Positions 20,013-30,224 of a DNA stretch of 64,000 nt are shown one piece after another (within the stretch, counting starts at the first letter, position 1; each line of letters opens with the position of its first letter). A program made the position numbers and the translations under genes. Source of the DNA: Agrostemma githago (lineage: Eukaryota > Streptophyta > Magnoliopsida > Caryophyllales > Caryophyllaceae); NCBI GenBank assembly GCA_958450325.1, contig OY288247.1, positions 62,375,701 to 62,439,700 on the forward strand. The letters are read 5' to 3'. The notes beneath the pieces are model-generated. The model saw nothing but the letters and a program-made list of their open reading frames with translations, made no database searches and was not told where the DNA came from.

Positions 20013-23000
20013 TGTAATCCCCTAGAAAATCTAACGCGATACAGTGGCGGAAACACTGTAGAGTCGGGATTGAAACACACCATAATAACTATGTCTTAAT
20101 AAATTAAAATGGTAAAGTCAAGAATTAGGCCATAAATAAAAATGGCCAAAATTTAAAACAATCCATAAACGGGTTAGCGATCCATAAGACAGAGTTATTA
20201 AAATAAACAAGCAGGATCCAAGACTGCTCGTTAGCCCACACCCAGCGAAAAAACACGTATACCTGCCATGTAAAAACATAATAGCCAAAATCAGTGCGGA
20301 GCAACGTCAACGTTCTCCCAACCGCATAACAGGATTTTAAAACTGTAATTATTACTATAGAAAAATAGAAAAAATGGAAAACAGTAAAACATTATAATAA
20401 AATAAACTTTCAGTGAAAAACTTCACGTATCAAAACAATATAATAAAAACGAGTTTTTCGGAGAAAACATAAAACATTTGCCAACCTGCAAATCAAAATT
20501 ATATCGATAATAATAAAATATTCAAAATGGCGTTATGGATAGGATTAGTGTGCACAAGGCTAGACTTTCACTAGGGATATACCAAAAAAACAAGCTTTGA
20601 GAACTTAGACACCAACTTCACACGCAGCGAAGATCCAAGGTCTCTAACTAGGCAACTCAACAATAATAGGACGACGACTTATCAATGCGAGGTCTCAGCT
20701 TAAGTAATATACACCCTTCCTGAATACCAAATGTATCCAGTTCTACTGACGGCGACTAATACGATGCGATATCTAGCTTAAAGGCACAATGCACATATAC
20801 TCCTGGACACCAAATGTGTCCAGTTCAACAACCAATGCATCCCAAATGGATACACCAGTTTTATAGTTGATGGCAAAACAGTACATCCTAGACTGTATTA
20901 CTCTAACCCCACACTTAACCATATTCCATAACTCCAAAACAAAGTCATTATCAATATACAAAAGATATAATCAATATAATAATAAGAGAAAAAAAAGGAA
21001 AAATCGTCACTTTCCAAAAGAGGAAACTTTCTATTTTAGGAAACTTCAATTTTTAGAAACTTTACAAAAAATAGCATCATATCAAAATATCAAAAATATT
21101 AGTTCATACTAATTCAAAATTTACGATATAGATTTTTAAAACTAATACTTTCGGCCTTAACGATAATAATTGTTAAAGTGAGAACATTTGGGTTTATGAA
21201 ATTATTGAAATATCATACAAGTGTTTATAAAATAATTAAAAATGTCTTAAACACTTTAGTACTACTAATTAGGGTTTTTCCAAAATTTATAAAACTAAAA
21301 TTTCTTAATTATTATTAGTTTCGACAAAACGAACATAAATAGGATTTTACGGCAAGTGGCAAATTAAATCTTTTAACGTCTTTTATTTAATTTAAATCAT
21401 TAAAAAAATTAGGATATGATAAGGGGTGATGTAACTATCAAATTATCAGATTTAAACATCTCCAAAATTTCTGGAAAACAACTCGTTTAGGTGAAACAGA
21501 GCATTTTAACGACAAATCGTAATTTTGTCCAAAAATTATTATTATTAATTAAAGACTTCGATAAATAGTACAAAAATTACGTAAAATAGTTAAAATACAT
21601 TTTTGGACATTTTTTTTCAGAAAAATAATTTTTCCAGAATCCTTAAAGTCGGTTTTTAAAGAGTTTTCTCGCTAATCGTCTAATTTCGACAATAACGATT
21701 AATAAAAATAATAATTACAAAACGATTTAAGTTTTAATATCCAAAAATTATTATTACAATTAAAAATCATCATTTTACAGAATATACAAATTTTTTGAGA
21801 TTTCCTAAATTCCATATTTAACACATTTCGTTAAAATCGTCTTTTAAAGCCCGTTTTCACAATTAACGATTCTCTTAATAAAACTTGTCTTTCTAAATAA
21901 TTGATTAAAGTACTAAAAATAATAAAAACACATGTTTTTAAAGTACTGAAACATGCGAATTTTCAACTTTTCAAAATTTTCCAGATTATATGACATACAT
22001 ATATTGTCAAAAATAAAATATAAAATAATACATGAAATTACACAATTAAAATCAAGTAATACCGAGTAACATCGATGTTACCTCTAATCCAAATCGGAAT
22101 CAATAATATACTTGTCAACCTCGGGATTGTCCACAAAACCAATAGCACACGAAAATCATGGCAGAAAACTACCTGAGAAAAACCAAGAAAATTAAGGTTA
22201 ATAACGATCGAAAACAACGTCGACTATTACCTTAACGAAAGGGTCAGGATAAGGATTAATTTGACAATGAAAACTAGATGATTATGACTCGAATTGGAGC
22301 AAGAATCAGCCTAGAAATGCTGGAGGATGTCACATTTTTTTAGGGAAAAGAAAGAGTATTTTTTTTGTTTATGAGAAAAATGAATGTAAGAAATAAATGT
22401 ATGGTTTCTAAGCAGAAATGATGATAAATGTTTTGATGAAAACTATGTAGAAATATACCAAATGACCAGCCAAAATAGTGATAGGTGGGAGAATGAAATG
22501 TTGATCATAATGTATCAAATAAACGAAAAGAAAAGAACTACGTAATTACGTTTGAACGTAATAAAATGAAACGTAAAGATGAAAACGTAGTAAAGGTGTG
22601 ACAAGGATATGGTTCGGTCCAAAACATGGGGAAAAGGTCCCAAATAATTTGTAAGTTGATAAAAAGAAGAATCGTAAAATAGCTAAAGATATTTCAAAGC
22701 AATTCGAGTAAACCTCGCGATAGAAAATAATTATTTACGAACCTTCGTAATAAAATCATAAATGGCTAGATTTTCGTAAATAAAAATATTTCTAAGTTGA
22801 TAATATTATATAAATATGTTTAGACACTTTTAGGAAAAGAAATAACGTAAATCAGAGCTTAAAAACGTTAATTCGTAAGGAAGTAGAATTCCTCACGGAA
22901 AAATTAATTAGTTTACGAAGAAAATTTAATAAATATATTTAAAAGAATTAAAATATTTTAAAATAAAAATAAATATCATTAAACTCAAAATAAAATAAAG

Positions 23001-23098
23001 CTTGGAAAAATGATAATATACAAGGCCGAAATGTGACAGAGTTATGACGAAGTCATAACGGAAAGGATAAAAACACTAGGAAAATAGCAGGTATTACA
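20013..23098 (-). mobile_element. 3' LTR of the chromovirus-like element (3086 bp)
   Basis: On the minus strand it starts TGTAATACCTGC (23098) and ends GGGGATTACA (20013). It aligns with the LTR at 47129-50583, sharing for example the CGATACAGTGG block near the left end and the ATGACATACATATATTGTC block. The polypurine tract at 23099 makes it the 3' LTR. It is AT-rich and the short ORFs in it are not genes. Confidence 0.85.
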
Positions 23099-24026
23099 AT
23101 CCTACCCACTAAAAGAATCTTTCGTCCTCGAAACTAAGATTAAGCAGAAAGGAACTCAAGGTTTACCTTACTCGAAGAGATGAAAATACGTATTCCGCAT
23201 AAAAACAATTTTGGTTTTAAAAGAAAATTTTACAACTTTTAAAGTGATACGAAATCGAATACAAATATTTATTCCAAGAGTATTAAAATATTTTAAATTA
23301 ATGAAATCATAAAGTAAAGTTATTTGTTAAAATAACAACGTTAAATAAAATTTGTAAACAAGCTCGGAGGAAAAAGAGTAGCCAAAACATTTTCGAAACA
23401 AAAGTAAAACAATTTGATTAAGAAATTCGATAACATTTCGTTTTATGACGAAACTAAATTTAGTTCGGAGGAATCAAGCTTTGTAGTTAGTAAGATCGAA
23501 TCAGTCGTTTGACGTTTTTCAATAACAAATTCAAATGGCCAACGACAATAAAATGAAAACTTGCACACACGAAATTATTTCAAAATGTTAAACCGCTTAC
23601 ATAATAATCTTATAGAAATCAAAATATTTGTAATTATTAAAGTTTCCATAAAACTTCGATCGCTTGTAAAATCAAAATTGAACCAATTCGAAATACTTTA
23701 AAAATAAATTATTAAGGTATTTTGAAACAGAATTTAATATAAACATCAACCAAAGATATAACAAAAATGGAGTATAAAGTATTTAAATTAAAATTCAAAA
23801 ATGTTAAATTTCACGATATCTGAAAGTTTAAGATAGCCAAACTTTTTACAAAACATGGGGTTTCACAATTTGATATTATAACTCAAAATGTTAAAATTTC
23901 ATGGTAATCCAAAGTTTTTAAACTAGTCAGACTTTTCATAAAAAAATTGGCAGTTCAAAAAATGGATGACGAATAAATAGAACAAGGGTAAACAATAAAT
24001 CAAAGCGAAAGTTTTTAAATAAAACA
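23099..24026 (-). other. PPT and AT-rich 3' region of the chromovirus-like element
   Basis: On the minus strand GAGGACGAAAG, ATTCTTTTAG and TGGGTAGGAT run straight into the LTR start TGTAATACC, the usual end of Tekay/Del-type elements. The rest, to 24026, is AT-rich without a supportable ORF. Confidence 0.65.
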
Positions 24027-26424
24027 AGGGAAAAGTCCCATGGTACCCTCGAACTATGTCACATTACACATGGTACACCCGTTTTTAAGTTTGTTCCCAT
24101 GGTAACCTTGAGTTTTATAGTTTAGTTCCCGATTTACCCACATTCCATTTTCTGTCATCACGACGTTGAATTATGTTGAAGAGCTGGATCATTAAGTGTT
24201 AATTAATTTTGGGAGGAAAAATTAATTATATCCCTCAATCGCTACTTTTCAGAACCCTTAACATAAAGAGAGGCGTTCCCATGGTACCCCTAATGTTTGA
24301 TAGCTGTTCCCATGGTACCCCTAAGGTTACATTGTTGTTCACATGGTACCCCTGAAACCAAAGGGGCGACTCTTTGAAACAAAGTAACAGCTAGACTATT
24401 GAACTAGTCGTTACGCAAATGCTTATAAATGCACACCCCTTTCTATTTTGTCAGAATATGAACAAAAAAATCCACAAAAATCAAACTTACAACAATTTCG
24501 GTTTCACATTCAAGTTCAACTCTAAGAGAAATTCAAATGGAAAACAAAACATGCCTAAGATTCAATAAAAGAACAAATATAGAACGGAAGAAGCATCTTC
24601 TAATAATGCAATGTGGGTAGTTGATCAAATGTCCATTCAACAAGATTTGAAGAAAAAGATGAAAAAACAAATGGAAATAGTTTGTGACATCAATAAGAAA
24701 ATTGATTCTATGTCAAAATTGTAAAATTTAAGCATCATAATTGGTTCGATCATGAACTTTAGTCTACTTTAATCGGCAATTACATCCATTAATTGCATCA
24801 AATCAATGTCGTACATAGAATAATCGAAAGACTTTCTATCATATTGAACTTCCAACCATTTTTCAGCTGTCATGCATTCTAGTTATACACAAACACCTAC
24901 ATTAAATGAGAAGTCAGTAAACACAATCATAATAAGAACATAACACAATGAAATATAAAACATTCGAAATATTCAATAGTCATGATGCATATACGAAAAT
25001 TGACAACTAAACAAACAATTTAAATTCAAAGCAAAAATATTTCATAAACATTCCTAATTGAACATAAACCCTAACTTTTTGAAATTAGGGTTGTAATATT
25101 TAGCCCACAAAGCCAAAAACATCCCTTTTTTGTGGGATTTGGGTGTTCTGCCATTTTCACACTTCCTTTTTTTTGACAGTCACAGGTAAATTGATAGCGT
25201 AAATACTAACAAGAACATCATATCCATGTGAACTTCAACTACAAATGATGCTCTTAATGACAAACCTGACATCATTCAACAAGAACACTACTCCTTTATA
25301 ACGAGACAATTACTCTTCTCAGGATTGCTCTTGATGACAATAACGCTACTGCTGTATAAATGGCCAACCAGACTACAATTAATTACAGGTTTCAATTAAA
25401 ATACTATATGTGAGTCTTGGACAAATTCAAATGTATGGTGAGAGAGCAACTCTAATTAATACAGAGTAAATTCAAGGGAGCACTGGCAATAGGAGTATCA
25501 AAGAACACACTCTCTTTTCTTCATCAACTAATTATGGCTATGAGTATGTATGACACTGACTTGTGAATTGCGATATTGATAGCAGTAATACACTTTATTA
25601 CCCCAAGTAACATAATCCAAAATTGGGAATTTGTCGATCAAAGAAAAGAAAGCACTCCATCTCCAATCTACATACCTACAATTCTTTTTTTTTAAGTGAA
25701 GATCAATATCATTAGTAATAAGTCATCCGGCATCTACAAACGATGTCAAATTGAACTGAATACAGATTTGTGAAAAATAAATAAAGAACATCATTGAGAC
25801 AAAGATCACTATTAGAATAATGCGCTTCTGCATAGCCTTCTATATATCACTGTTTATTGACACAGCCTTTCGCGAAGGAATCTATAGATCTGATGAAATA
25901 GCCTCCATGATGATGAACTTTCTCTATTTTGACAAATAGTAGACCGAGATCTGACCTCAATTGTATCGCCGTACGTAGGGATTCCATAACTCTCATGATC
26001 TTGCACACAGTTCTTGAAATCTAAGCCCTATACTAATGTAAAGGACTGAAACCTCGAAATAAAGGAAAAAACCTGAAATAAAGGACAAAAACAACTCTCA
26101 TAAAAGAGAGACTTTTATTGAATCAGATTTGTTAACTAATAATTGAGATTAAAACAATTTTTGGGGCTTACCATCGATTAATTATCGATGGAGGCCCCAG
26201 ATTGAGGAGGAAAAGTAAAGTTTTTTTTAGGAGAAAGAGGAGGAAAAACTAGGGTTACATACCTACAATTCTGGCTCTTCTTCAGTCACTGTGAAGCTAA
26301 TCTATTATCCTTATACCAACGTACTTCTAACCATACATGATTTATAGTCACCTGACTTCCGCAAATAACACAATTTAGCGGGGTAGGATGCACCTACAAC
26401 AGGTGGAAAGAAGGCACGAAAAAT
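24027..26424. other. Unidentified gene-like block, possibly a DNA-transposon remnant
   Basis: The left 350 bases carry repeated CCCATGGTACCC motifs (24032, 24101, 24277, 24311, 24343). A TATA-like TTATAAATG lies at 24423. Short open pieces follow: a lysine-rich plus-strand stretch ending MEIVCDINKKIDSMSKL at 24724, a minus-strand piece at 24769-24873 reading KWLEVQYDRKSFDYSMYDID, and a minus-strand ATG piece at 25071-25154 starting MAEHPNPTKKGCFWLCG. A GATG/GTAAGCC exon-like edge lies near 26185 on the minus strand. I do not recognise a protein family. A MULE-type element with captured sequence is one possibility. Confidence 0.3.
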
Positions 26425-26773
26425 TGTAATACCCCAAGTTTAAAGAGTATATATTGGATATGGTGCTCAAAGGATCGTGTATTGGATACGGTTTGAGAGG
26501 CTCAGATGAGTGCTCAAAGGGATTTGATAGTACTACTCATGTCAACAAAGTGCACTTTCTTTTCTGGTTTCCCCATGATAAGAACTCCATAGTTAAGCGT
26601 GCTTGATTGGGAGCAATCTTAGGATGGGTGACCTCCTGGGAAGGTTCTAGGACGCGCATGAGTGAGGTCAAAATGCTTTGGAAAAGACTCGTGTTGATCT
26701 GTGGGACCAGTACACGACCTGTTGAGCGCCATAAGTGATACCACAGTCCACAAGTGGTGGTTGGGGTGTTACA
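26425..26773 (+). mobile_element. Cassandra solo LTR (variant)
   Basis: It starts TGTAATACCCC and ends GGGGTGTTACA, with the 5S-like block at 26572-26644. The flanks AAAAT and AAAAC differ at one base, so the TSD is decayed or the edge is shifted. The insertion falls in gag-pol of the chromovirus-like element just after the frame AEAHPDIVTGTFS. Confidence 0.75.
26572..26644 (+). promoter_or_regulatory. 5S rRNA-like block in a Cassandra LTR
   Basis: It contains AGTTAAGCGTGCTTG and AGGATGGGTGACCTCCTGGG, matching the plant 5S internal promoter. The upstream third of 5S is missing. Confidence 0.85.
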
Positions 26774-27761
26774 AAAACAGATGTTTGAAAACGTACCCGT
26801 GACGATCTGGGTGTGCTTCAGCATCGGCTCTGCTCATCATAAAGATACGACCTTTGCGTTTAATTGTAGCAACAGCACCGACGACTGTGGCACTAGTGGC
26901 AGTAGTCTTCTACAGACAGTTGTAGGAGCGATGACCCGGTTCTCCACAAGTGAAGAATGTGAAAGGAGTACCGTCACAGTTTTTTCCCGCGTGGTCATCC
27001 TTGTTGCATTTTTAACAAACGTTCTTCTTCTTGTTTGCGAACAACGGTGAGGAGTTGGACTTCTTGTAATCACTGTCTGCAACAAGCAAGTAACGGTAGA
27101 TTTCAACGCCTTAAAAGATAGAGGGTGGAAAAGCAAGCGAAAAGACAAGGGAAGTGTTTCGGACCTCCTGATGAATGGAATTTCTTCAAAGAAGATGTTT
27201 GGTTATTCTCAGAGTGGGAGAAAGGTCGTTTATAACCAGAGGACGGGTTCATTGCTTTCACCCGCTCAATTGAAGACTCTGCATAGAACGCGGCATCGTA
27301 GAGCTCATTAACGGTTAAGGGACTCCGGGGAAGGTTTAGAGTAATATCGGCTCGGAGTCCTCCTCGGTAATAGAAAGCTCGGGAACTCTCGTTGTGCAGC
27401 AGGTCTCCAGCATAATTCGACAGGAAATGAAACCAAGTGGTGTACGTTTCTACAGACATGGTGCCCTAGCGCAGAGCGCTGAATTAAGTCATCCTCTGAT
27501 GCCTCAGCTCCTCATGATAGAATCTTCGTTCCGGGAGGGCCTTGAATTGAGTCAAGTTGAATCCTGGAGTTTGGAGTGTGGTTGGGCACCACTGGTCTGC
27601 TTCGTCAAACAGGTACAGTACGGCCAAGCCCAGCTTCTAGGCCCCGGGGGCGGAGTAAATTCCAAATTGTCGTTCCATCAGTCGAAACCAACGATTCATG
27701 ACTTCAGGATCAACAGAGTCGTCATAAAATTTCAGCCTACTTTTGGCCATCCTTCAGCTGC
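26774..27761 (-). pseudogene. gag: gag of the chromovirus-like element, main part
   Basis: The minus strand gives a retrotransposon gag domain (VMNRWFRLMERQFGIYSAPG, ETYTTWFHFLSNYAGDLLHN, FYYRGGLRADITLNL) and then a zinc knuckle reading FFTCGEPGHRSYNC, in which the first Cys is replaced by Phe. It ends at the gag-protease link AEAHPDIVTGTFS, where a Cassandra LTR is inserted. The protein would form the virus-like particle and bind element RNA. Frames shift at least twice and stops are present. The N-terminal part lies at 46797-47000, separated by the 19-kb insertion at 27767-46791. Confidence 0.8.
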
Positions 27762-27766
27762 GTGAG

Positions 27767-28071
27767 TGATGCGTGTCGTTTCCGCACTCAAACTTAAATT
27801 TATGAACACTACTAACTCTACGGTAGATAGGGTAAGTAGAGGTCGATCCCACAGAGACTGACGTTATTAAGACGATTTATTATTTAATAGTATAAATATA
27901 TATAAAAAGAGGGTTTTGTTACGTTTGAAAATAATAACAATAATAAAAACATAACAATAAATAAGTAATTAATCCTAACAATGTTCGAGACATGCAATAT
28001 ATGATATAGTCGGGTTAATCATCGATTCAATTAATTAGATTCAAATAGATCGGTAACTATTTAATCCCTTG
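27767..28071 (-). mobile_element. LTR A, left part, of the three-LTR element
   Basis: It matches 42752-43070 and 45429-45740 and stops at AATCCCTTG, where the Tat element entered. The undisturbed site AATCCCTTGTAAG is seen in LTRs B and C. Confidence 0.9.
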
Positions 28072-28752
28072 TGTTCCGGTACTGGAATCAATTAACCCGA
28101 TTCGGAATTCCGGTTCGCATTGTTCGATGTTGCTTCGAATAACAGTCAGTCGATCCTGCCAACCTCTCCTTCCTCCTCCTCCACTAGTCGGACCTTCCCG
28201 GCGGAATGGGCCTGCTCCCTGCACGCAGAACGCACAGGGCCTCGGAGGTTGTCCGAGGAAACCCTCTCCGATGCTTAAGTCAGTCCGTGAATGCCTTAAG
28301 GAACCTAACTCGTGAGGAACTAGGTGTCGTTTTTAGTGTAGAAGTCTAGAGAGAGAAAATCCCACCCCCTTCTTGTGGGAAATGGGAGAGTATTTATACC
28401 TTCCCACAAGAGAGGGAAGTAGGAGGATGGGTGGATGAGGAGGTGACAAGTCGCTTCACCTCATCCACCCATTCTCATTTACCTTAGGCGAAATGACGAG
28501 GAGGTCCCTTGGTGATCCGTGCCCTGCCTGCGGAGATTTCCCCAGAGGGCAGGCGGGTAGGGGTTGTGAAGGCTGAGTTTGAGCAGACCGCGTCCCCCTG
28601 CTGGGCAGGCGGTCATATGAAGTCCCCAGTGGGTTCTCTTTTTAGTGACTTTGCTCTAATTGTCTGCCGAGTCAGTTCCCGGGGCTCCTCGGGGGGAGCC
28701 TTCTGGGGGCCTGCTTAGCAGGCAGTCCGAAGCAGGCTGCCGACCCTCATCA
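28072..28752 (-). mobile_element. 3' LTR of the Tat element
   Basis: On the minus strand it starts TGATGAGGGTCGGC and ends CCGGAACA. The TATA box (TATAAATA on the minus strand) at 28391-28398 sits in the loop of a 10-bp inverted repeat (28372-28381 and 28401-28410). Confidence 0.92.
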
Positions 28753-29037
28753 ATTGGCCCTCGCAAGCTGGGGGGGAGCTAGTCTTCTTTCCGGCTGGCG
28801 ACTTTTGCTTAGATGGAGGGAGGTTGACTTGTTTTCGGCTTTACTGCTGCATTTAATGCGTTTGTACTTTCCCGAGGAAAGAAGCGTTAATTGCGTCAGG
28901 TATGCAAAGAGTTGAGAGGTCTTTTGCAATGATTACCCCTCATGCTTGGTGGATTTTCGGGCAATGTGAGGTCTTCACGATTGGTGGCATTCCCTGCCAG
29001 GATGATTAGGATGCCATTTAATGCTCCATTTTCCTTG

Positions 29038-29044
29038 TATAAAT
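29038..29044 (+). promoter_or_regulatory. TATA box of the small antisense unit in the Tat element
   Basis: TATAAAT lies 64 bases before the ATG at 29108, on the strand opposite to gag-pol. Confidence 0.5.
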
Positions 29045-29107
29045 TCCAGCTCTTTTTGCCATTTAATTGATTCATCCTCAACTCTTCCACTTTTTCTTTG
29101 TTGAATC

Positions 29108-29692
29108 ATGGTTTGGATAAAAAAATCTGTTACTCGCCATGGAGTTCGCACTGTTACCTTCCTTTTTAAGAGATTTTGGAGGCTAAGGTATGCTCGGGCG
29201 GCTTTCCGGGCCCTTCGCCGCAGCCCCCGTCCATGGCCACATCCCCGTCGGAATGTTCAGAAGGCTTCTATCAGGGCAGACCAGCGCCCTAGAAGATCCT
29301 CGCCCCCTGCAGCTCCCAGATTCAAGCGCTGCCTTCAAGGAGGAGGGTGTTTCGATCGGGGTTGCCATGAGTGTTTCCCATGGTTGCACCCTGAACAGTG
29401 CGACCACGACTGTTCCGACGTAGACTCCTCTCTAGGGTCAGGCCCTTCCTCTCCAGTGAAGAAAACGGCTTGTGGCACTTGTGACGATCTCTAGGCGGTT
29501 CCCTATGGCAGGGACTGGGACGTTAGCAGCCGGGACTCTGGAGACAGCGAGGGTCTGGGCTGCTCGAGTGGCAGAGACGAGGACGGACTCCTTGACGACC
29601 CCTTCAAGGATTCCTCTGACTGGGATTGGGGATCTGACATTGGAGGCCAAGGCAGCCCTGGGGACTACTCTCCAGACTTAGGTGATGACTAG
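29108..29692 (+). pseudogene. Small antisense ORF of the Tat element: basic, Cys-rich, acidic tail
   Basis: From the ATG at 29108 the frame runs 195 codons with a single in-frame TAG at 29492-29494. The N-terminal third is strongly basic with many Arg. The middle holds a Cys-rich stretch (CLQGGGCFDRGCHECF, then CDHDCSD). The part after the TAG is Asp- and Ser-rich (RDWDVSSRDSGDSEG, DSSDWDWGSDIGGQ). A TATA box precedes it and AATAAA follows at 29799. I recognise no family. The frame continues across the stop with coherent composition, which suggests a once-functional gene. It could instead be chance openness in GC-rich sequence. Confidence 0.45.
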
Positions 29693-29798
29693 GCCCGCTT
29701 GCAGGGTACAGGCGTGTTGAGTCGGAAATCCAGGCTCCTTTTGTATTTTCTTACTTTTCCAGGCATGACGTGTAACTTGTCCATTTTTCATCAAAGTT

Positions 29799-29804
29799 AA
29801 TAAA
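29799..29804 (+). terminator. Polyadenylation signal of the small antisense unit
   Basis: AATAAA lies 107 bases after the final stop at 29692, within an A-rich context. Confidence 0.4.
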
Positions 29805-30004
29805 AAATCCGAGCGACTTTTTTATTTGTTGCTTTTTTTTTGAATGCGGGGATGACGTTGTTAGCTGACTATCCCCTGACACTTTTTGCTTTTTCGAGGC
29901 CCTTCTTGGGAAGGGGTGAGTGGCTCGTGTTCAAAGCGGGACACGTGGGGTAGTTTGTTGGGGACGTTTTGTCAGGGAGGCGGTCTTTTTGGCTTCCTGG
30001 GCTT

Positions 30005-30011
30005 TATATAA
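30005..30011 (+). promoter_or_regulatory. TATA box of the large antisense ORF in the Tat element
   Basis: TATATAA in GCTTTATATAAGCCC, followed by a pyrimidine-rich stretch, lies 214 bases before the ATG at 30225. This is a credible RNA polymerase II promoter facing away from the 3' LTR. Confidence 0.6.
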
Positions 30012-30224
30012 GCCCTTCCCCTCCTCCATTTCTTTCTTTTACATTTTTCGAAATTTGTAGTCCCTCTCATACTTCCAAATCGTCTTTGTTGCTGAGAACT
30101 TCACGAGATCAAGGAGCGCCTACTATCAGATTTTCCGGCGACGACCACCGTTCTAGGTTATAATCTCTCCTTAAATCTTCGCCTTTTTTCCCTTTCCTCG
30201 AACACTTTTTCTTCATAAACCAGT

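Noticed and set aside
3623..26644. 5S rRNA genes
   Set aside because: Only the 3' two thirds of 5S with the internal promoter is present, always inside Cassandra LTRs bounded by TSDs.
29183..29407. Minus-strand ORFs opposite the small antisense unit
   Set aside because: The plus-strand frame is longer, with a promoter and poly(A) signal, and the minus frames show no Tat pol similarity.
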